Positions 1 to 8,916 are shown, numbered from the stretch's first letter. The stretch: DNA of 64,000 nt from Pararhodobacter sp. SW119 (GCF_017811755.1 NZ_JADDJF010000002.1:62001-126000); one strand, 5' to 3'. Made by a program: numbers and translations. The notes: generated by a model from the sequence alone, not told the origin.

Positions 1-930
1 GGCGCGGAGTTCCTGATCCACCAGGGTGTCGCGCTGAACCTGCAGACGCTGCAGGACGGCGCCGGCAATCGCCTCTTCCTCGCGCAGGGGCGGCAGCGCG
101 GTCTCGGCGCTTTCGCGCACCGCGCGGGCGCAGATGGCGGCGCGTTCACTGATCGCGGCCTGATGCACGGCCTCCGACAGCAGCGCTTGCATCGCGGCCT
201 GCGCGCTTTCGGCGTCGCGCCACCGGATATAGAGCGCCAGACCCTCGGCCTTGCGCAAGGCGGTCGCAATCTCGCGGTAGCGGGCGGCCTGGCGGGCTTG
301 GCGGGCCAGTACCTGCAACTGCTGCGCCAACTGGTCCACTGTGTCACCGACGCGTCCGAGGTTGGTCTCGGTCGCCTGCAGTTTCAACTCGGCCTCATGC
401 CTTCGCTGATAGAGGCCCGAGATTCCGGCCGCTTCCTCCAGCACACGGCGGCGCGCCTTGGGGCGGGCGTTGATCAATTCCGAGATCTGCCCCTGCCGGA
501 CCAGGGCCGGGCTGTGCGCGCCGGTCGAGGCATCGGCGAACATCATCTGCACGTCGCGGGCGCGCACGTCCTTGCCGTTGACCTTGTAGGCAGAGCCCGC
601 GTCACGGGTGATCCGGCGGGTAATCTCCAGCAGGTCGGCATCGTTGAATCCCGCGGGCGCGAGACGCTCGGAATTGTCGACCTGCAGCGCCACCTCGGCG
701 AAGGATCGCGCGTTGCGGCTGGAAGTGCCGGCGAAAACCACGTCCTCCATCCCGGACCCGCGCATCGCCGTGGGGCGATTCTCGCCCATCACCCAGCGCA
801 GCGCTTCGAGAAGATTGGATTTGCCGCAGCCATTGGGGCCGACCACGCCGGTCAACCCCTCGCGGATAATCAGATCCGTGGGGTCGACGAAGCTCTTGAA
901 TCCGTTCAGCCGCAGCCGCGAGAAGCGCAA
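1..930 (-). CDS. smc: Chromosome segregation ATPase SMC, N-terminal part (runs off left edge)
   Basis: The first 310 residues of an SMC condensin subunit are visible; the family is about 1,150 residues long, so hinge, second coiled coil and C-terminal ATPase half lie outside the window. SMC dimers with ScpA/ScpB organise and separate replicated chromosomes. The N-terminus carries the GFKSF motif and a Walker A, GPNGCGKSN, at residues 31-39, followed by LLEALRWVMGE. From about residue 165 the sequence becomes Glu/Arg/Gln-rich with heptad character, the start of the first coiled coil. No ATG lies in frame just upstream. The best start is TTG at 930, which gives M-RFSRLRLNGFKSF, the usual spacing to Walker A. 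Family assignment is firm; the start codon is inferred. Confidence 0.93.
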   Translation of the reverse strand, partial: MRFSRLRLNGFKSFVDPTDLIIREGLTGVVGPNGCGKSNLLEALRWVMGENRPTAMRGSGMEDVVFAGTSSRNARSFAEVALQVDNSERLAPAGFNDADLLEITRRITRDAGSAYKVNGKDVRARDVQMMFADASTGAHSPALVRQGQISELINARPKARRRVLEEAAGISGLYQRRHEAELKLQATETNLGRVGDTVDQLAQQLQVLARQARQAARYREIATALRKAEGLALYIRWRDAESAQAAMQALLSEAVHQAAISERAAICARAVRESAETALPPLREEEAIAGAVLQRLQVQRDTLVDQELRA

Positions 931-1132
931 ATGGATGCCTGTCCGAGTTTGTTGTCTGCTCGATTTTTTTTCAGTTTCAGGCACGAGAAGGGTTGAGTCA
1001 AGCATGGACTACATCATCTGACCTGATCGCCCAGAACGTACGCTAGATATTGCCGGGACGTCCGCCCGCGTGGGTCTTTCACGACGCCCGGCGCTGCGGT
1101 ATCGAGGAACACGGAACAGAGGAGGAGAACGC

Positions 1133-2122
1133 ATGTTCAGGGCCCTGCTGGTGGAAAAGAACGCTGACGGCCAGACGCGAGCTGGCGTGCAGGAACTGGC
1201 TGACGAGCGGCTGCCCGAAGGCGACTTGACGGTCGCGGTCGAGCATTCGACGCTGAACTACAAGGACGGGCTGTGCCTGACCATCGGCGGCGGGCTGGTG
1301 AAGTCCTATCCGCACGTGCCGGGGATCGACTTTGCCGGGACCGTCGAGACTTCGGAGGATCCGCGCTACAGCCCCGGCGACAAGGTAATCCTGACTGGCT
1401 GGCATGTCGGTGAACGGCACTGGGGCGGCTATGCGACGCGGGCACGGGTGCGCGCCGACTGGCTGGTGCCGCTGCCCGAAGGGATGACGACACGGCAGGC
1501 CATGGCGATCGGCACGGCGGGATTCACCGCGATGCTGGCGGTGATCGCGCTGGAGGATCACGGACTGGCGCGAGGCGACGGCGAGGTGCTGGTCACCGGC
1601 GCGGCGGGCGGCGTCGGGTCGGTAGCGGTGGCGTTGTTGGGCGCGTTGGGGCACGAGGTGGTGGCGGTGACGGGGCGGCCGGAGACGGAAGCCTATCTGC
1701 GCGACCTGGGGGCGACGCGGATCGTGCCGCGGGCGGACCTGGCGGAGACCGTGAAGCGGCCCTTGGAGGCCGAGACTTGGGCGGGCTGCATCGATGCGGT
1801 GGGCGGCGCGATGCTGGCGCGAGTGCTGGGGCAGATGAAGTATCGCACCTCGGTCGCGGCGGTGGGGCTGGCGGGAGGCGCCACGCTGCCGGCGACGGTG
1901 GTGCCGTTTCTGCTGCGCGGCGTGAACCTGCTGGGGATCGATTCCGTCCTGCGCCCCTATGCCGACCGGGTCCGCGCCTGGGACCGGCTGGCGCGCGATC
2001 TGCCAATGGAAAAACTGGAGGCGATGATCCGGCCGGCCACGCTGGCGGACCTGCCGGAACTGGGCGCGGCGATCCTGAAGGGCCAGGTGCAGGGCCGCGT
2101 GGTGGTGGACCCGCACGCCTGA
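1133..2122 (+). CDS. acuI: Acrylyl-CoA reductase (NADPH), AcuI/YhdH family MDR
   Basis: A 329-residue medium-chain reductase. AcuI reduces acrylyl-CoA to propionyl-CoA with NADPH. In this group that step serves 3-hydroxypropionate assimilation and removes toxic acryloyl-CoA from DMSP breakdown. The GroES-like half (NYKDGL, PHVPGIDFAG, GDKVILTGW, then GERHWGGYA) is typical of the AcuI/YhdH clade rather than zinc alcohol dehydrogenases, and no zinc ligands are seen. The Rossmann loop VTGAAGGVGSVAV is near residues 154-166, followed by a TGR motif suited to NADPH. A longer frame begins at 1070, but ATG 1133 is preceded by a strong GGAGGAG and starts at the conserved MFRALLVEK. No DMSP lyase or demethylase gene is adjacent. 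Confidence 0.9.
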   Translation: MFRALLVEKNADGQTRAGVQELADERLPEGDLTVAVEHSTLNYKDGLCLTIGGGLVKSYPHVPGIDFAGTVETSEDPRYSPGDKVILTGWHVGERHWGGYATRARVRADWLVPLPEGMTTRQAMAIGTAGFTAMLAVIALEDHGLARGDGEVLVTGAAGGVGSVAVALLGALGHEVVAVTGRPETEAYLRDLGATRIVPRADLAETVKRPLEAETWAGCIDAVGGAMLARVLGQMKYRTSVAAVGLAGGATLPATVVPFLLRGVNLLGIDSVLRPYADRVRAWDRLARDLPMEKLEAMIRPATLADLPELGAAILKGQVQGRVVVDPHA

Positions 2123-2278
2123 TCGCCGACGACCGGCGCCTGCGCGGGCCGACTGGCCGGCGTTTTGGGGGGTTTGCTCAACTTGAGCAGCGGGGTCAAG
2201 CTATTGTAATCGCTTGACTTGCTCGGAAAAATTAACCTGAACGCAACACTTTCCGGCGTACCGGAGGAGGGTGGCGAC

Positions 2279-2297
2279 GGGGGGCTGTCTGCCCCCC
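2279..2297. repeat. GC hairpin downstream of acuI, followed by a GAGGATATTT element
   Basis: A 7-bp perfect stem (GGGGGGC / GCCCCCC) with a TGTCT loop lies in the 239-bp gap between acuI and the convergent TRAP permease gene. There is no T tract on either side. It is followed at about 2315-2330 by CCCCCCGAGGATATTTCC. I recall this hairpin plus GAGGATATTT arrangement as recurrent intergenic sequence in Rhodobacteraceae, but that is memory, not a search result. It may act as a terminator or mRNA-end hairpin for the convergent pair. Confidence 0.45.
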
Positions 2298-2361
2298 GCG
2301 GCCTGCGGCGGCGCCCCCCGAGGATATTTCCGGACAGGTGAAGCGCCGCGGCCAATTTGCG

Positions 2362-4518
2362 TCAGGCGGGCGCGGTGCGGCGCTGACGGCGGTCCTGCAG
2401 GACGTTCCAGGCCAGTAGCCCGACGAAGAGCGCAAGCGTGGCCCAGTGCACCACGGCCTGTTCGGGGTAGATCAGCACGACGCAAAGCGCGAGCATCACC
2501 GCCCGCATGATCCAGCCGATGCCGGCTTCCATGTGCCCCTCGATCGCGGCGGCGAGCGCGTAGAGCGCGGCGGCGGTGAACAGTGTCACCTCCAGCTTTT
2601 CCCAGAGCGTGCCGTGGAGGATCGGCGTGTAGGCGAAAAGCAGCGGCACGACATAGAGGCCCTTGGCCATCTTCCAGGCGGTGAAGCCCGTGGCCATCGG
2701 TTTAGATCCGGCAATGGCCGCGGCCGCGAAGGCGGTCAGGCAGACGGGCGGGGTGATCGAGCTGTCCTGACTGAGCCAGAAGATGATCAGATGCGCGGCG
2801 AGGATCGCGGCGGTGATGACCTCGGGGCTCAGCGTCTGGTCGACGACCATGCGGTACATTTCCAGCGGCGCGGCGGCCAGCACCTGCGCCGCCAGCTCGG
2901 GCGACATCGGCTGTCCGATCTGTGCAGCCAGATCGGGCGAGCCGAGCATGAGGATCGCGCCGGTCGATTGCGGAATGGTGCCCGCGGCGATGGCGTTGAT
3001 CAACTCGGTCCGCGTGATCAGATCGGCCAGCGCCGGCGCCGACAGCGTGGCGATGACGATATAGGCCGCCGTGACCGGCAGCCCCATGCCGAGGACCAGC
3101 GAGGCGAGCGCGATCAGCACGATGGCGATGAGCACCGAGCCGCCCGACCAGGCGCCGATCATCAGCGAGAAGGTGTTGCCGATGCCCGACAGCGTCACCG
3201 CCGTGATGACGACCCCGATGGCGACCAGCAGCACGGCGGTCATCACCATGTTGCGCGAGCCCAGCGCCAGTGCCTCGAGCACCGCCCAGGGGCCCATCGG
3301 GTTGCGGGTCAGCCAACTGGCGGCGACGACCGCGATGATCGCCACGCCCGCGGCATAGGTCGGCGTGTAGCCCCAGACCATCAGCGCGACCAGCACGCCG
3401 ATGGGCAGGAAGAAGGCCAGTCCGTTGTCGCGGACGACCTGCCAGAGGGTCTTGTCCTCGACATCCGTCATCGGCGCGAGGTTCAGCCGCTTGGCGGTGA
3501 TGCGGACGTAGAAGGCGATGGAGATGAAATAGAGGATCGCGGGCAGGATGGAGACGGCGGCGATGGTCAGGTAGGAAACCTGCGTGAACGAGGCCATGAT
3601 GAAGGCCCCCGCCCCCATGATCGGCGGCATGATCTGCCCACCGGTCGAGGCCGCGGCCTCGGTCGCGGCGGCGGTCTTGGCGGGCATGCCCGCGCGCTTC
3701 ATCAGCGGGATCGTGACCGAACCGGTGGAGACCGTGTTGGCCACCGCCGAGCCCGAGATCGTGCCCATCAGCCCCGAGCCGATCACGGCGACCAGCCCCG
3801 GGCCGCCAACCATGCGCCGCGCCAGCACCTGGGCGAATTCGATGATGAACGCCCCCGCGCCCGAGCGCATGAGGAAGGCGCCGAAAAGGATGAACATGAA
3901 GACGAAACTGTAGGAGATCCGCGCCACGGTGCCGAACATGCCATCGTCGGTGTAGAAGACCCGAAACAGCATGGTGTCGGTGCGCAGCCCCGAAAAGGTC
4001 AGCATGCCGCCGACGTAGCGGCCCCAGAAGGTGATGTAGGTGAAGGCGAGGATGATCATGATCGGGATGATCCACCCGGTCGTGCGCCGCGTGAATTCGA
4101 TCCCCAGAAGCAGTGCGACGATGGTGAAGACCCAGTCGTGCCAGGCAAAGCGCATGGAGCGCGCGTAGAACGCATCCTCGGCCAGCATCAGATAGGCGAC
4201 GAGGCTGAGCGCCGCCAGCGCGAGCAGCAGGTCGACGCCCAGCGCCAGCCGCTGCCCGGCGGGCGAGCGCGCGTGCCAGGCCGGGTAGAGAAGCGCGCAG
4301 AGAAAGCCGAAACCCGCGAAATGGATGACCGCCATGCGCAGTTCCGGCCAGATCGACAGCGTGTTCATCCAGATGTGCAGAAGCGCCAGCGCGACGCCGA
4401 ACCAGAACGCGACGCGCCCCGGCCAACTGTCGCGGGCGCGCATGTTGCGGTCGCTCTCGTCCTCGGACGGGGCGGCGGGTGCTGCGGTGTCCGCGGCCCG
4501 GCTTTGGTCAACGCTCAT
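2362..4518 (-). CDS. TRAP transporter fused permease (DctQM-type), TAXI system
   Basis: A 718-residue, highly hydrophobic inner-membrane protein. Its length and many hydrophobic segments fit the fused small-plus-large permease of TAXI-type TRAP transporters, which use an ion gradient to import a substrate delivered by a periplasmic binding protein. The C-terminal DctM-like part has the characteristic Gly/Ala-rich segments, such as GTISGSAVANTVSTGSVTIP and GAGAFIMASFTQVSYL. The N-terminal 30 residues are hydrophilic and cytosolic. It lies 87 bp downstream of its binding-protein gene on the same strand. The substrate cannot be read from sequence; characterised TAXI systems handle glutamate/2-oxoglutarate-like acids. 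Confidence 0.9.
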   Translation of the reverse strand: MSVDQSRAADTAAPAAPSEDESDRNMRARDSWPGRVAFWFGVALALLHIWMNTLSIWPELRMAVIHFAGFGFLCALLYPAWHARSPAGQRLALGVDLLLALAALSLVAYLMLAEDAFYARSMRFAWHDWVFTIVALLLGIEFTRRTTGWIIPIMIILAFTYITFWGRYVGGMLTFSGLRTDTMLFRVFYTDDGMFGTVARISYSFVFMFILFGAFLMRSGAGAFIIEFAQVLARRMVGGPGLVAVIGSGLMGTISGSAVANTVSTGSVTIPLMKRAGMPAKTAAATEAAASTGGQIMPPIMGAGAFIMASFTQVSYLTIAAVSILPAILYFISIAFYVRITAKRLNLAPMTDVEDKTLWQVVRDNGLAFFLPIGVLVALMVWGYTPTYAAGVAIIAVVAASWLTRNPMGPWAVLEALALGSRNMVMTAVLLVAIGVVITAVTLSGIGNTFSLMIGAWSGGSVLIAIVLIALASLVLGMGLPVTAAYIVIATLSAPALADLITRTELINAIAAGTIPQSTGAILMLGSPDLAAQIGQPMSPELAAQVLAAAPLEMYRMVVDQTLSPEVITAAILAAHLIIFWLSQDSSITPPVCLTAFAAAAIAGSKPMATGFTAWKMAKGLYVVPLLFAYTPILHGTLWEKLEVTLFTAAALYALAAAIEGHMEAGIGWIMRAVMLALCVVLIYPEQAVVHWATLALFVGLLAWNVLQDRRQRRTAPA

Positions 4519-4605
4519 GAGGCGATCCGTTCTGGGGCGATCCGGTTCAGCACGGGCGACGACCGGCCCGCGGGGGGCCGGTCGGTACCATCGGGTCGGC
4601 CGCGA

Positions 4606-5622
4606 TCAGTCGCGCGGCGCGATCCCCTCCGGGATGGTCAGGCCGGCTTCCTCGTAGTAGCGCGCCGCGCCCGCGTGCAGCGGCAGCGGCAGCCCGTCGA
4701 GCGCGTTCTCGAGGGTCATGTCGCAGGTCGCCGGGTGGATGTTGCAGAGGAACCCGAGGTTTTCGTAGATCGTCTTGGTGAAGAGGTAGACGTGCTCCTC
4801 GGGGACGTCCTGGTTCACGGCGAGGAAGTTCGGCTGGGCGATGGTCTGCACATCCTCGTCGATGCCGGGATAGGTGCCGCCGGGGATGGTGAACGGGAAA
4901 TAGAGCCCGGCGCCGCCGCCCATTTCCTCGGCCTCCTCGGGCGTGATCGACAGCAGGGTCACCGCATCGCCCATCTGCGCCTTGACGCGGGTCATGGTCG
5001 ACACGCCGATTCCGGCGCCGATGATCGTGCCGGCGACGGTGCCGTTGATCATCGCGTCGACCGAGGGGCCGAAGCCCATGTAAGCCTCGTCCCACTGGGT
5101 CCAGTCGATGCCGAAGTTGTCGAGCATGAACTTGTTGGAGAACTCATTGCCCGAGTTGCGCGCGCCCAGACTGAAGGTGCCCGAAAACTCGCGCAGGTCC
5201 GACACGGTGCCGTCCTGCACCATGTCGGTGCGGATGATGTAGTGTTCGACATTCGGCCAGAGCATGGCGATGGAGCGCATGTTTTCCTGCGGCCCATCGC
5301 TTTCCAGCGCGCCGGTGCCTTCGCGCGCCCAGAGGCCGAAGAGGCCCTGCATGATGGCGAATTGGGCCTGCCCTTCGCGCATCAGCACGGTATTCTCGCC
5401 CGAGCCGGCCGAGGAGATCGCCGACATGTCGATGCCGTGGGCGTTCTGCAGGTGGATCTTGGCCAGCGTCGCCAGCGCCACGCCGACGGGGTAGTAGGTG
5501 CCGCCGGTGCCGGCGGTGGTCAGGATGTAGCTGCCCCCGTCCTGGGCCAGCGCGGTGCCGCCGCCCAGCGGCAGGGCCAGCGCAGCAGCCAGAACGGCGC
5601 GGCGGGTGAAACGGTCGATCAT
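4606..5622 (-). CDS. TAXI-family TRAP transporter solute-binding protein
   Basis: A 338-residue periplasmic receptor. The N-terminus has twin Arg followed by a hydrophobic stretch and an ALAQ-type cleavage site (MIDRFTRRAVLAAALALPLG), so it is exported. The mature protein opens with YILTTAGTGGTYYPVG, the TAXI family signature that forms the ligand pocket. It delivers its ligand to the fused permease encoded just downstream. ATG 5622 was chosen over an upstream in-frame ATG at 5721 because it begins the signal peptide and has GGGAGAG before it. Ligand unknown, probably a small carboxylate. Confidence 0.9.
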   Translation of the reverse strand: MIDRFTRRAVLAAALALPLGGGTALAQDGGSYILTTAGTGGTYYPVGVALATLAKIHLQNAHGIDMSAISSAGSGENTVLMREGQAQFAIMQGLFGLWAREGTGALESDGPQENMRSIAMLWPNVEHYIIRTDMVQDGTVSDLREFSGTFSLGARNSGNEFSNKFMLDNFGIDWTQWDEAYMGFGPSVDAMINGTVAGTIIGAGIGVSTMTRVKAQMGDAVTLLSITPEEAEEMGGGAGLYFPFTIPGGTYPGIDEDVQTIAQPNFLAVNQDVPEEHVYLFTKTIYENLGFLCNIHPATCDMTLENALDGLPLPLHAGAARYYEEAGLTIPEGIAPRD

Positions 5623-5724
5623 GGTTCTCTCCCTTTGTCGGTCTTGGTGCCCCGGCGTTGAACCGGGGAGGAGGCGGGGCCTCGGTCTGTCGATAAGGGC
5701 GCACGACCGGCGCGATTTCAAGAC

Positions 5725-5759
5725 AAAAAACGCCCCCGCCGGCGGGACCGGCCGGGGCG
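5725..5759 (-). terminator. Intrinsic terminator of the Crp/Fnr-family gene
   Basis: Reading the minus strand just after the stop codon: stem CGCCCC-G-GCCGG, loop TCCCG, stem CCGGC-G-GGGGCG (one internal G-G mismatch), then TTTTTT. The stem occupies 5731-5759 and the T run 5730-5725. A textbook Rho-independent terminator that separates the regulator from the TAXI transporter genes. Confidence 0.88.
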
Positions 5760-5763
5760 CGCG

Positions 5764-6510
5764 TCAGGCGCGGGCGCGGGCTTCGGGCAGGGTGGAGCCG
5801 TTGGTCGACGCGTCGGGGTCGGGCCCGTCGATCAGCGTATCGGGCTGCGCCAGCGCGGCCAGTCGCGCACGGTCGGTGATGATCACGCGCATCCCGTCGA
5901 CCTTGACGCCATGCGCCTCCAACGCGCGGAGCGTGCGCGAAAGGTTCTCGGGCGTCATGCCCAGGTAGGAGGCGAGGAGGCGCTTCTCGACCGGCAGAAC
6001 GTAGCTCGGCGCCCCGCCCAGAAGGGTCGACTGGCGCAGGAAGTAGGACGCGACGCGTTCGCGCGAATTGCGCAGCTTCAAGCCCTTGGTGTTGCGCACG
6101 ATCGAGCGGTAGCAACCGGCCAACTCGTTGACGACCGAAACCGCGAATTCGGTGTCGCGTCGGAACACTTCGCGCAGCGCGGCCGAGGGGATCAGGATGA
6201 TGCGCGAGCGTTCCAGCGTGCGGGCGGACATCAGGTAGGGCGCATTCCGTATCGAGGCGGCGAGGATGAAAGTGCTGACCGGGCGCACCACCGACATGGT
6301 GCATTCGCGCCCGCCCCATTTGGCGTAAAGCTCGACCGCGCCGTCCATCACCACATGCAGGAAATCCGCCGGATCGCCCTGTCGGATCAGTTCCAGCCCG
6401 GCGGGAAAGTTCTGGACATAGGACCGGCCCAGAAGCTCGTCGAACTTGTCCGTATCCATGCTGCGGAACAGTTGCAGTTGCCGAACCTCGGGCAGGTCTT
6501 CCGGTCGCAT
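5764..6510 (-). CDS. Crp/Fnr-family regulator without Fe-S cysteines, divergent from the nar operon
   Basis: A 248-residue regulator with an N-terminal cyclic-nucleotide-binding-like beta barrel (about residues 15-125), a dimerisation helix, and a C-terminal winged helix. The recognition helix reads TPENLSRTLRAL: the E-x2-S-R pattern is what FNR uses to read TTGAT half-sites. Only two cysteines are present and the N-terminal FNR cysteine cluster is absent, so it does not hold a 4Fe-4S cluster and resembles the Dnr/NnrR/NarR group. It faces the nar operon across about 245 bp, and the perfect FNR-type box in that gap is its likely target. Whether it senses NO, nitrate/nitrite or another signal cannot be read from sequence. 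Confidence 0.85.
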   Translation of the reverse strand: MRPEDLPEVRQLQLFRSMDTDKFDELLGRSYVQNFPAGLELIRQGDPADFLHVVMDGAVELYAKWGGRECTMSVVRPVSTFILAASIRNAPYLMSARTLERSRIILIPSAALREVFRRDTEFAVSVVNELAGCYRSIVRNTKGLKLRNSRERVASYFLRQSTLLGGAPSYVLPVEKRLLASYLGMTPENLSRTLRALEAHGVKVDGMRVIITDRARLAALAQPDTLIDGPDPDASTNGSTLPEARARA

Positions 6511-6671
6511 TCATGCCCCTCCGGTGATTCTTTGCAAGACAATTATCAAGTGAACGCCCCAAAGACGCAAGGCGCCGCGGCGGCATCGGTCGAGCCAAAG
6601 CATGCTCATCTCAAATGCGTGGCATGCGGATCTCAATTCGCGGCGGTTTCGGGCGGGGTACACCGAACTCC

Positions 6672-6685
6672 TTGATCTGCATCAA
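6672..6685. promoter_or_regulatory. Perfect FNR/Dnr box upstream of the nar operon
   Basis: TTGATCTGCATCAA matches the consensus TTGAT-N4-ATCAA in all ten defined positions. Its centre is about 77 bp upstream of the usp start codon, compatible with a class II activator site around -41.5 and a leader of about 35 nt. No good sigma70 -10 was recognised. A half-site ATCAA at 6545-6549 is nearer the divergent regulator gene. Confidence 0.85.
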
Positions 6686-6755
6686 GTCATGCGCACGGCC
6701 GCTGTGTCGGTTTGCGCCCGAACCCCGTCGATGCACGGGTGCCATGGAGGTGCTC

Positions 6756-7229
6756 ATGAATGTCCTGCTCGCCTACGACAACTCGCGCAATGCGCGAATT
6801 GCGCTGAGCGCGGTCAAGGACCTGCTCGGGCCGATGAAGCCGACGATCACGCTGATCTCGGTGGTCGAGGACGTCGGCAGCGCGACGGCCGGGGCCGACG
6901 ACATGTTCGCCGAGCAGTATTCCGAGCAGAAGGCCGGGGTCGAGGCCGCCGCGGCGGAACTGGCCGCCGAGGGTTTCGCCACCCATGTGCTGCTGGCCGA
7001 GGGCGACGCGCGCAAGATGATCCTGCGCGCCGTGGAGGAGCGCAAGCCGGACCTGCTGGTCATGGCGCGCCACAGCCACAAGCCCGATCCGGGGCCGCTG
7101 AACTTCATCACCCGGCGGATCGACGCGCTGGTCGAGGAATTCGACCACATGACCTTCGGCTCGGTTTCGGCCTTCTTGGCGCGGCGCGCCAACTGTCCGC
7201 TGCTGATCATTCCCACGCACGCCGAATAA
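6756..7229 (+). CDS. Universal stress protein (UspA family), first gene of the nar operon
   Basis: A 157-residue single-domain Usp. It starts MNVLLAYDNSRNARIAL (beta1 and nucleotide-loop Asp) and ends with LARRANCPLLIIPT, the usual last strand. The central loop between residues about 100 and 120 (ARHSHKPDPGPLNF) does not show a clean G-x2-G-x9-G-S/T ATP motif, so ATP binding is uncertain. ATG 6756 has GGAGG at the right distance; ATG 6744 is an alternative. It lies directly downstream of the FNR box and 34 bp before narK1. Usp proteins under FNR/Anr control are known from anaerobic survival responses in other proteobacteria; a role in nitrate respiration here is inferred from position. Confidence 0.85.
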   Translation: MNVLLAYDNSRNARIALSAVKDLLGPMKPTITLISVVEDVGSATAGADDMFAEQYSEQKAGVEAAAAELAAEGFATHVLLAEGDARKMILRAVEERKPDLLVMARHSHKPDPGPLNFITRRIDALVEEFDHMTFGSVSAFLARRANCPLLIIPTHAE

Positions 7230-7263
7230 CCGGCGCCCGCAGCCCCTTCCGTCGAGGTCCGAC

Positions 7264-8916
7264 ATGCAAGTCAGCGATCTTTTCAGATACAGGAACAAGG
7301 AGATCCAGGCCCTTCACCTGACCTGGATCGCGTTCTTCATCTGCTTTTACGTCTGGTTCAACATGGCGCCGCTGGCGTCGTCGATGCTGCGCGCCTCGGA
7401 CTGGTTGACGCGCGACGACATCCGCCTGTTCGCCATTGCCAACGTCGCCCTGACCATCCCCGCCCGCATCATCGTCGGCATGGCGCTGGACCGCTACGGT
7501 CCGCGGCGAGTGTTTTCGGTCCTGATGGTGCTGATGGCGCTGCCGACCTTCGTCTTCGCCTTCGGCGACACGCGCGAAGTCCTGTTCATGTCGCGCCTGG
7601 TGCTCTCATCCGTCGGCGCCAGTTTCGTCGTCGGCATCCACATGACCGCACTCTGGTTCCGCCCGCGCGACATCGGCTTCGCCGAGGGGTTCTACGCCGG
7701 CTGGGGCAACTTCGGTTCGGCCGCCGCGGCGATGACGCTGCCGACGATCGCGCTGACAGTCTTTGGCGGCGACGACGGCTGGCGCTACGCGATTGCCACC
7801 TCGGGGCTCGTGATGGCGGCTTACGGCATCTTCTACTGGTTCGCGATCACCGACGGCGCGACCGCCGACACCCACAAGAAGCCGCGCAAGGCCTCGGCGC
7901 TGGAAGTGTCGAGCTGGCGCGACCTGATCCTGCTGTGCGTCTTCATCGTGCCGATGGTCGGGATCCTGTCGATCCTTGTCTACCGCATCCAGCTGATGGG
8001 CTATATCGACCCGATGACGGCGGTGATCTGCTACGCCGCCATCGCTGTGGTCGTGATCTACCAGATCGTCCAGGCGCTGCGGGTGAACCTGCCGATCCTG
8101 CGGCAAGGCGTGCCCGAGGATGACAAGTACCCCTTCAAGTCGGTCGCGGCGCTGAACGCCACCTATTTCGCCAACTTCGGCGCGGAACTGGCGGTCGTGT
8201 CGATGCTGCCGATGTTCTTCGAGGAGACCTGGGGCCTGACCGCCGCCGCCGCCGGCCTGATCGCGGCCTCGTTCGCCTTCGTGAACCTATTCGCGCGGCC
8301 GATGGGCGGGCTGGTGTCGGACCGCTTCGGCAACCGCCGATTCGTCATGCTGGCCTACATGTTCGGGATCGGCTGCGGCTTCGTGCTGATGGGGCTTCTG
8401 AACTCGAACTGGCCGCTGATCGTCGCCATCGTCTTCACCATCATGTGCAGCTTCTTCGTCCAGGGGGCCGAGGGTGCGACCTTCGGGATCATCCCGTCGA
8501 TCAAGCGGCGCGTGACCGGGCAGATCTCGGGCATGGCGGGGGCTTACGGCAACGTCGGCGCGGTCTTCTACCTCTTCATCTTCATGTTCGTGACGCCGCA
8601 GCAGTTCTTCTTCATCATCGCCGGCGGCGCGTTCCTGGCCTGGCTGATCTGCCTGGCCTGGCTGAAGGAGCCCGAGGGCGGGTTCGGCGACGAATACGTC
8701 ATCTCCTCCGTCGACCGCGAGATCGCCCGCGAGGCACAGGTGAAACGGCAGACCGAGGCGGAACTCGCCGTGCTTTTCGCCGGGTCCGAAAAGGTCGAAC
8801 TGGCCGATCGCGGCGCCGGCCTGCAACTGACCGCCCGCTTCAAGTCCATCGACGACGTGCGCAAGGCGCTGGAACGGCTGCAACAGCCACCGGGTCCGAC
8901 CGCCGACGCGAAATGA
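7264..8916 (+). CDS. narK: NarK1-type nitrate transporter (MFS) with cytosolic C-terminal tail
   Basis: A 550-residue major facilitator protein with 12 predicted hydrophobic segments. Nitrate-porter glycine-rich motifs are visible in both halves: GFYAGWGNFGSAAAAM near residues 143-158 and GMAGAYGNVGAVFYLF near residues 425-440. It resembles the NarK1 domain of the Paracoccus NarK fusion, thought to be a nitrate/proton symporter that starts respiration. The last roughly 80 residues after LAWLKEPEGGF are hydrophilic and charged, beyond the usual end of the family, and probably cytosolic. The next gene encodes the NarK2-type partner. ATG 7264 starts 34 bp after usp. Confidence 0.88.
   Translation: MQVSDLFRYRNKEIQALHLTWIAFFICFYVWFNMAPLASSMLRASDWLTRDDIRLFAIANVALTIPARIIVGMALDRYGPRRVFSVLMVLMALPTFVFAFGDTREVLFMSRLVLSSVGASFVVGIHMTALWFRPRDIGFAEGFYAGWGNFGSAAAAMTLPTIALTVFGGDDGWRYAIATSGLVMAAYGIFYWFAITDGATADTHKKPRKASALEVSSWRDLILLCVFIVPMVGILSILVYRIQLMGYIDPMTAVICYAAIAVVVIYQIVQALRVNLPILRQGVPEDDKYPFKSVAALNATYFANFGAELAVVSMLPMFFEETWGLTAAAAGLIAASFAFVNLFARPMGGLVSDRFGNRRFVMLAYMFGIGCGFVLMGLLNSNWPLIVAIVFTIMCSFFVQGAEGATFGIIPSIKRRVTGQISGMAGAYGNVGAVFYLFIFMFVTPQQFFFIIAGGAFLAWLICLAWLKEPEGGFGDEYVISSVDREIAREAQVKRQTEAELAVLFAGSEKVELADRGAGLQLTARFKSIDDVRKALERLQQPPGPTADAK

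Noticed and set aside
2446-5661. A 1,071-residue plus-strand reading frame antisense to the TAXI transporter genes
   Set aside because: Low-complexity Arg/Gly/Asp/His-rich translation typical of the antisense of high-GC genes; the minus-strand genes are clear family members.
6532-6550. A second FNR box near the Crp/Fnr-family gene
   Set aside because: Only one half-site (ATCAA) is good; the other half matches two of five bases.
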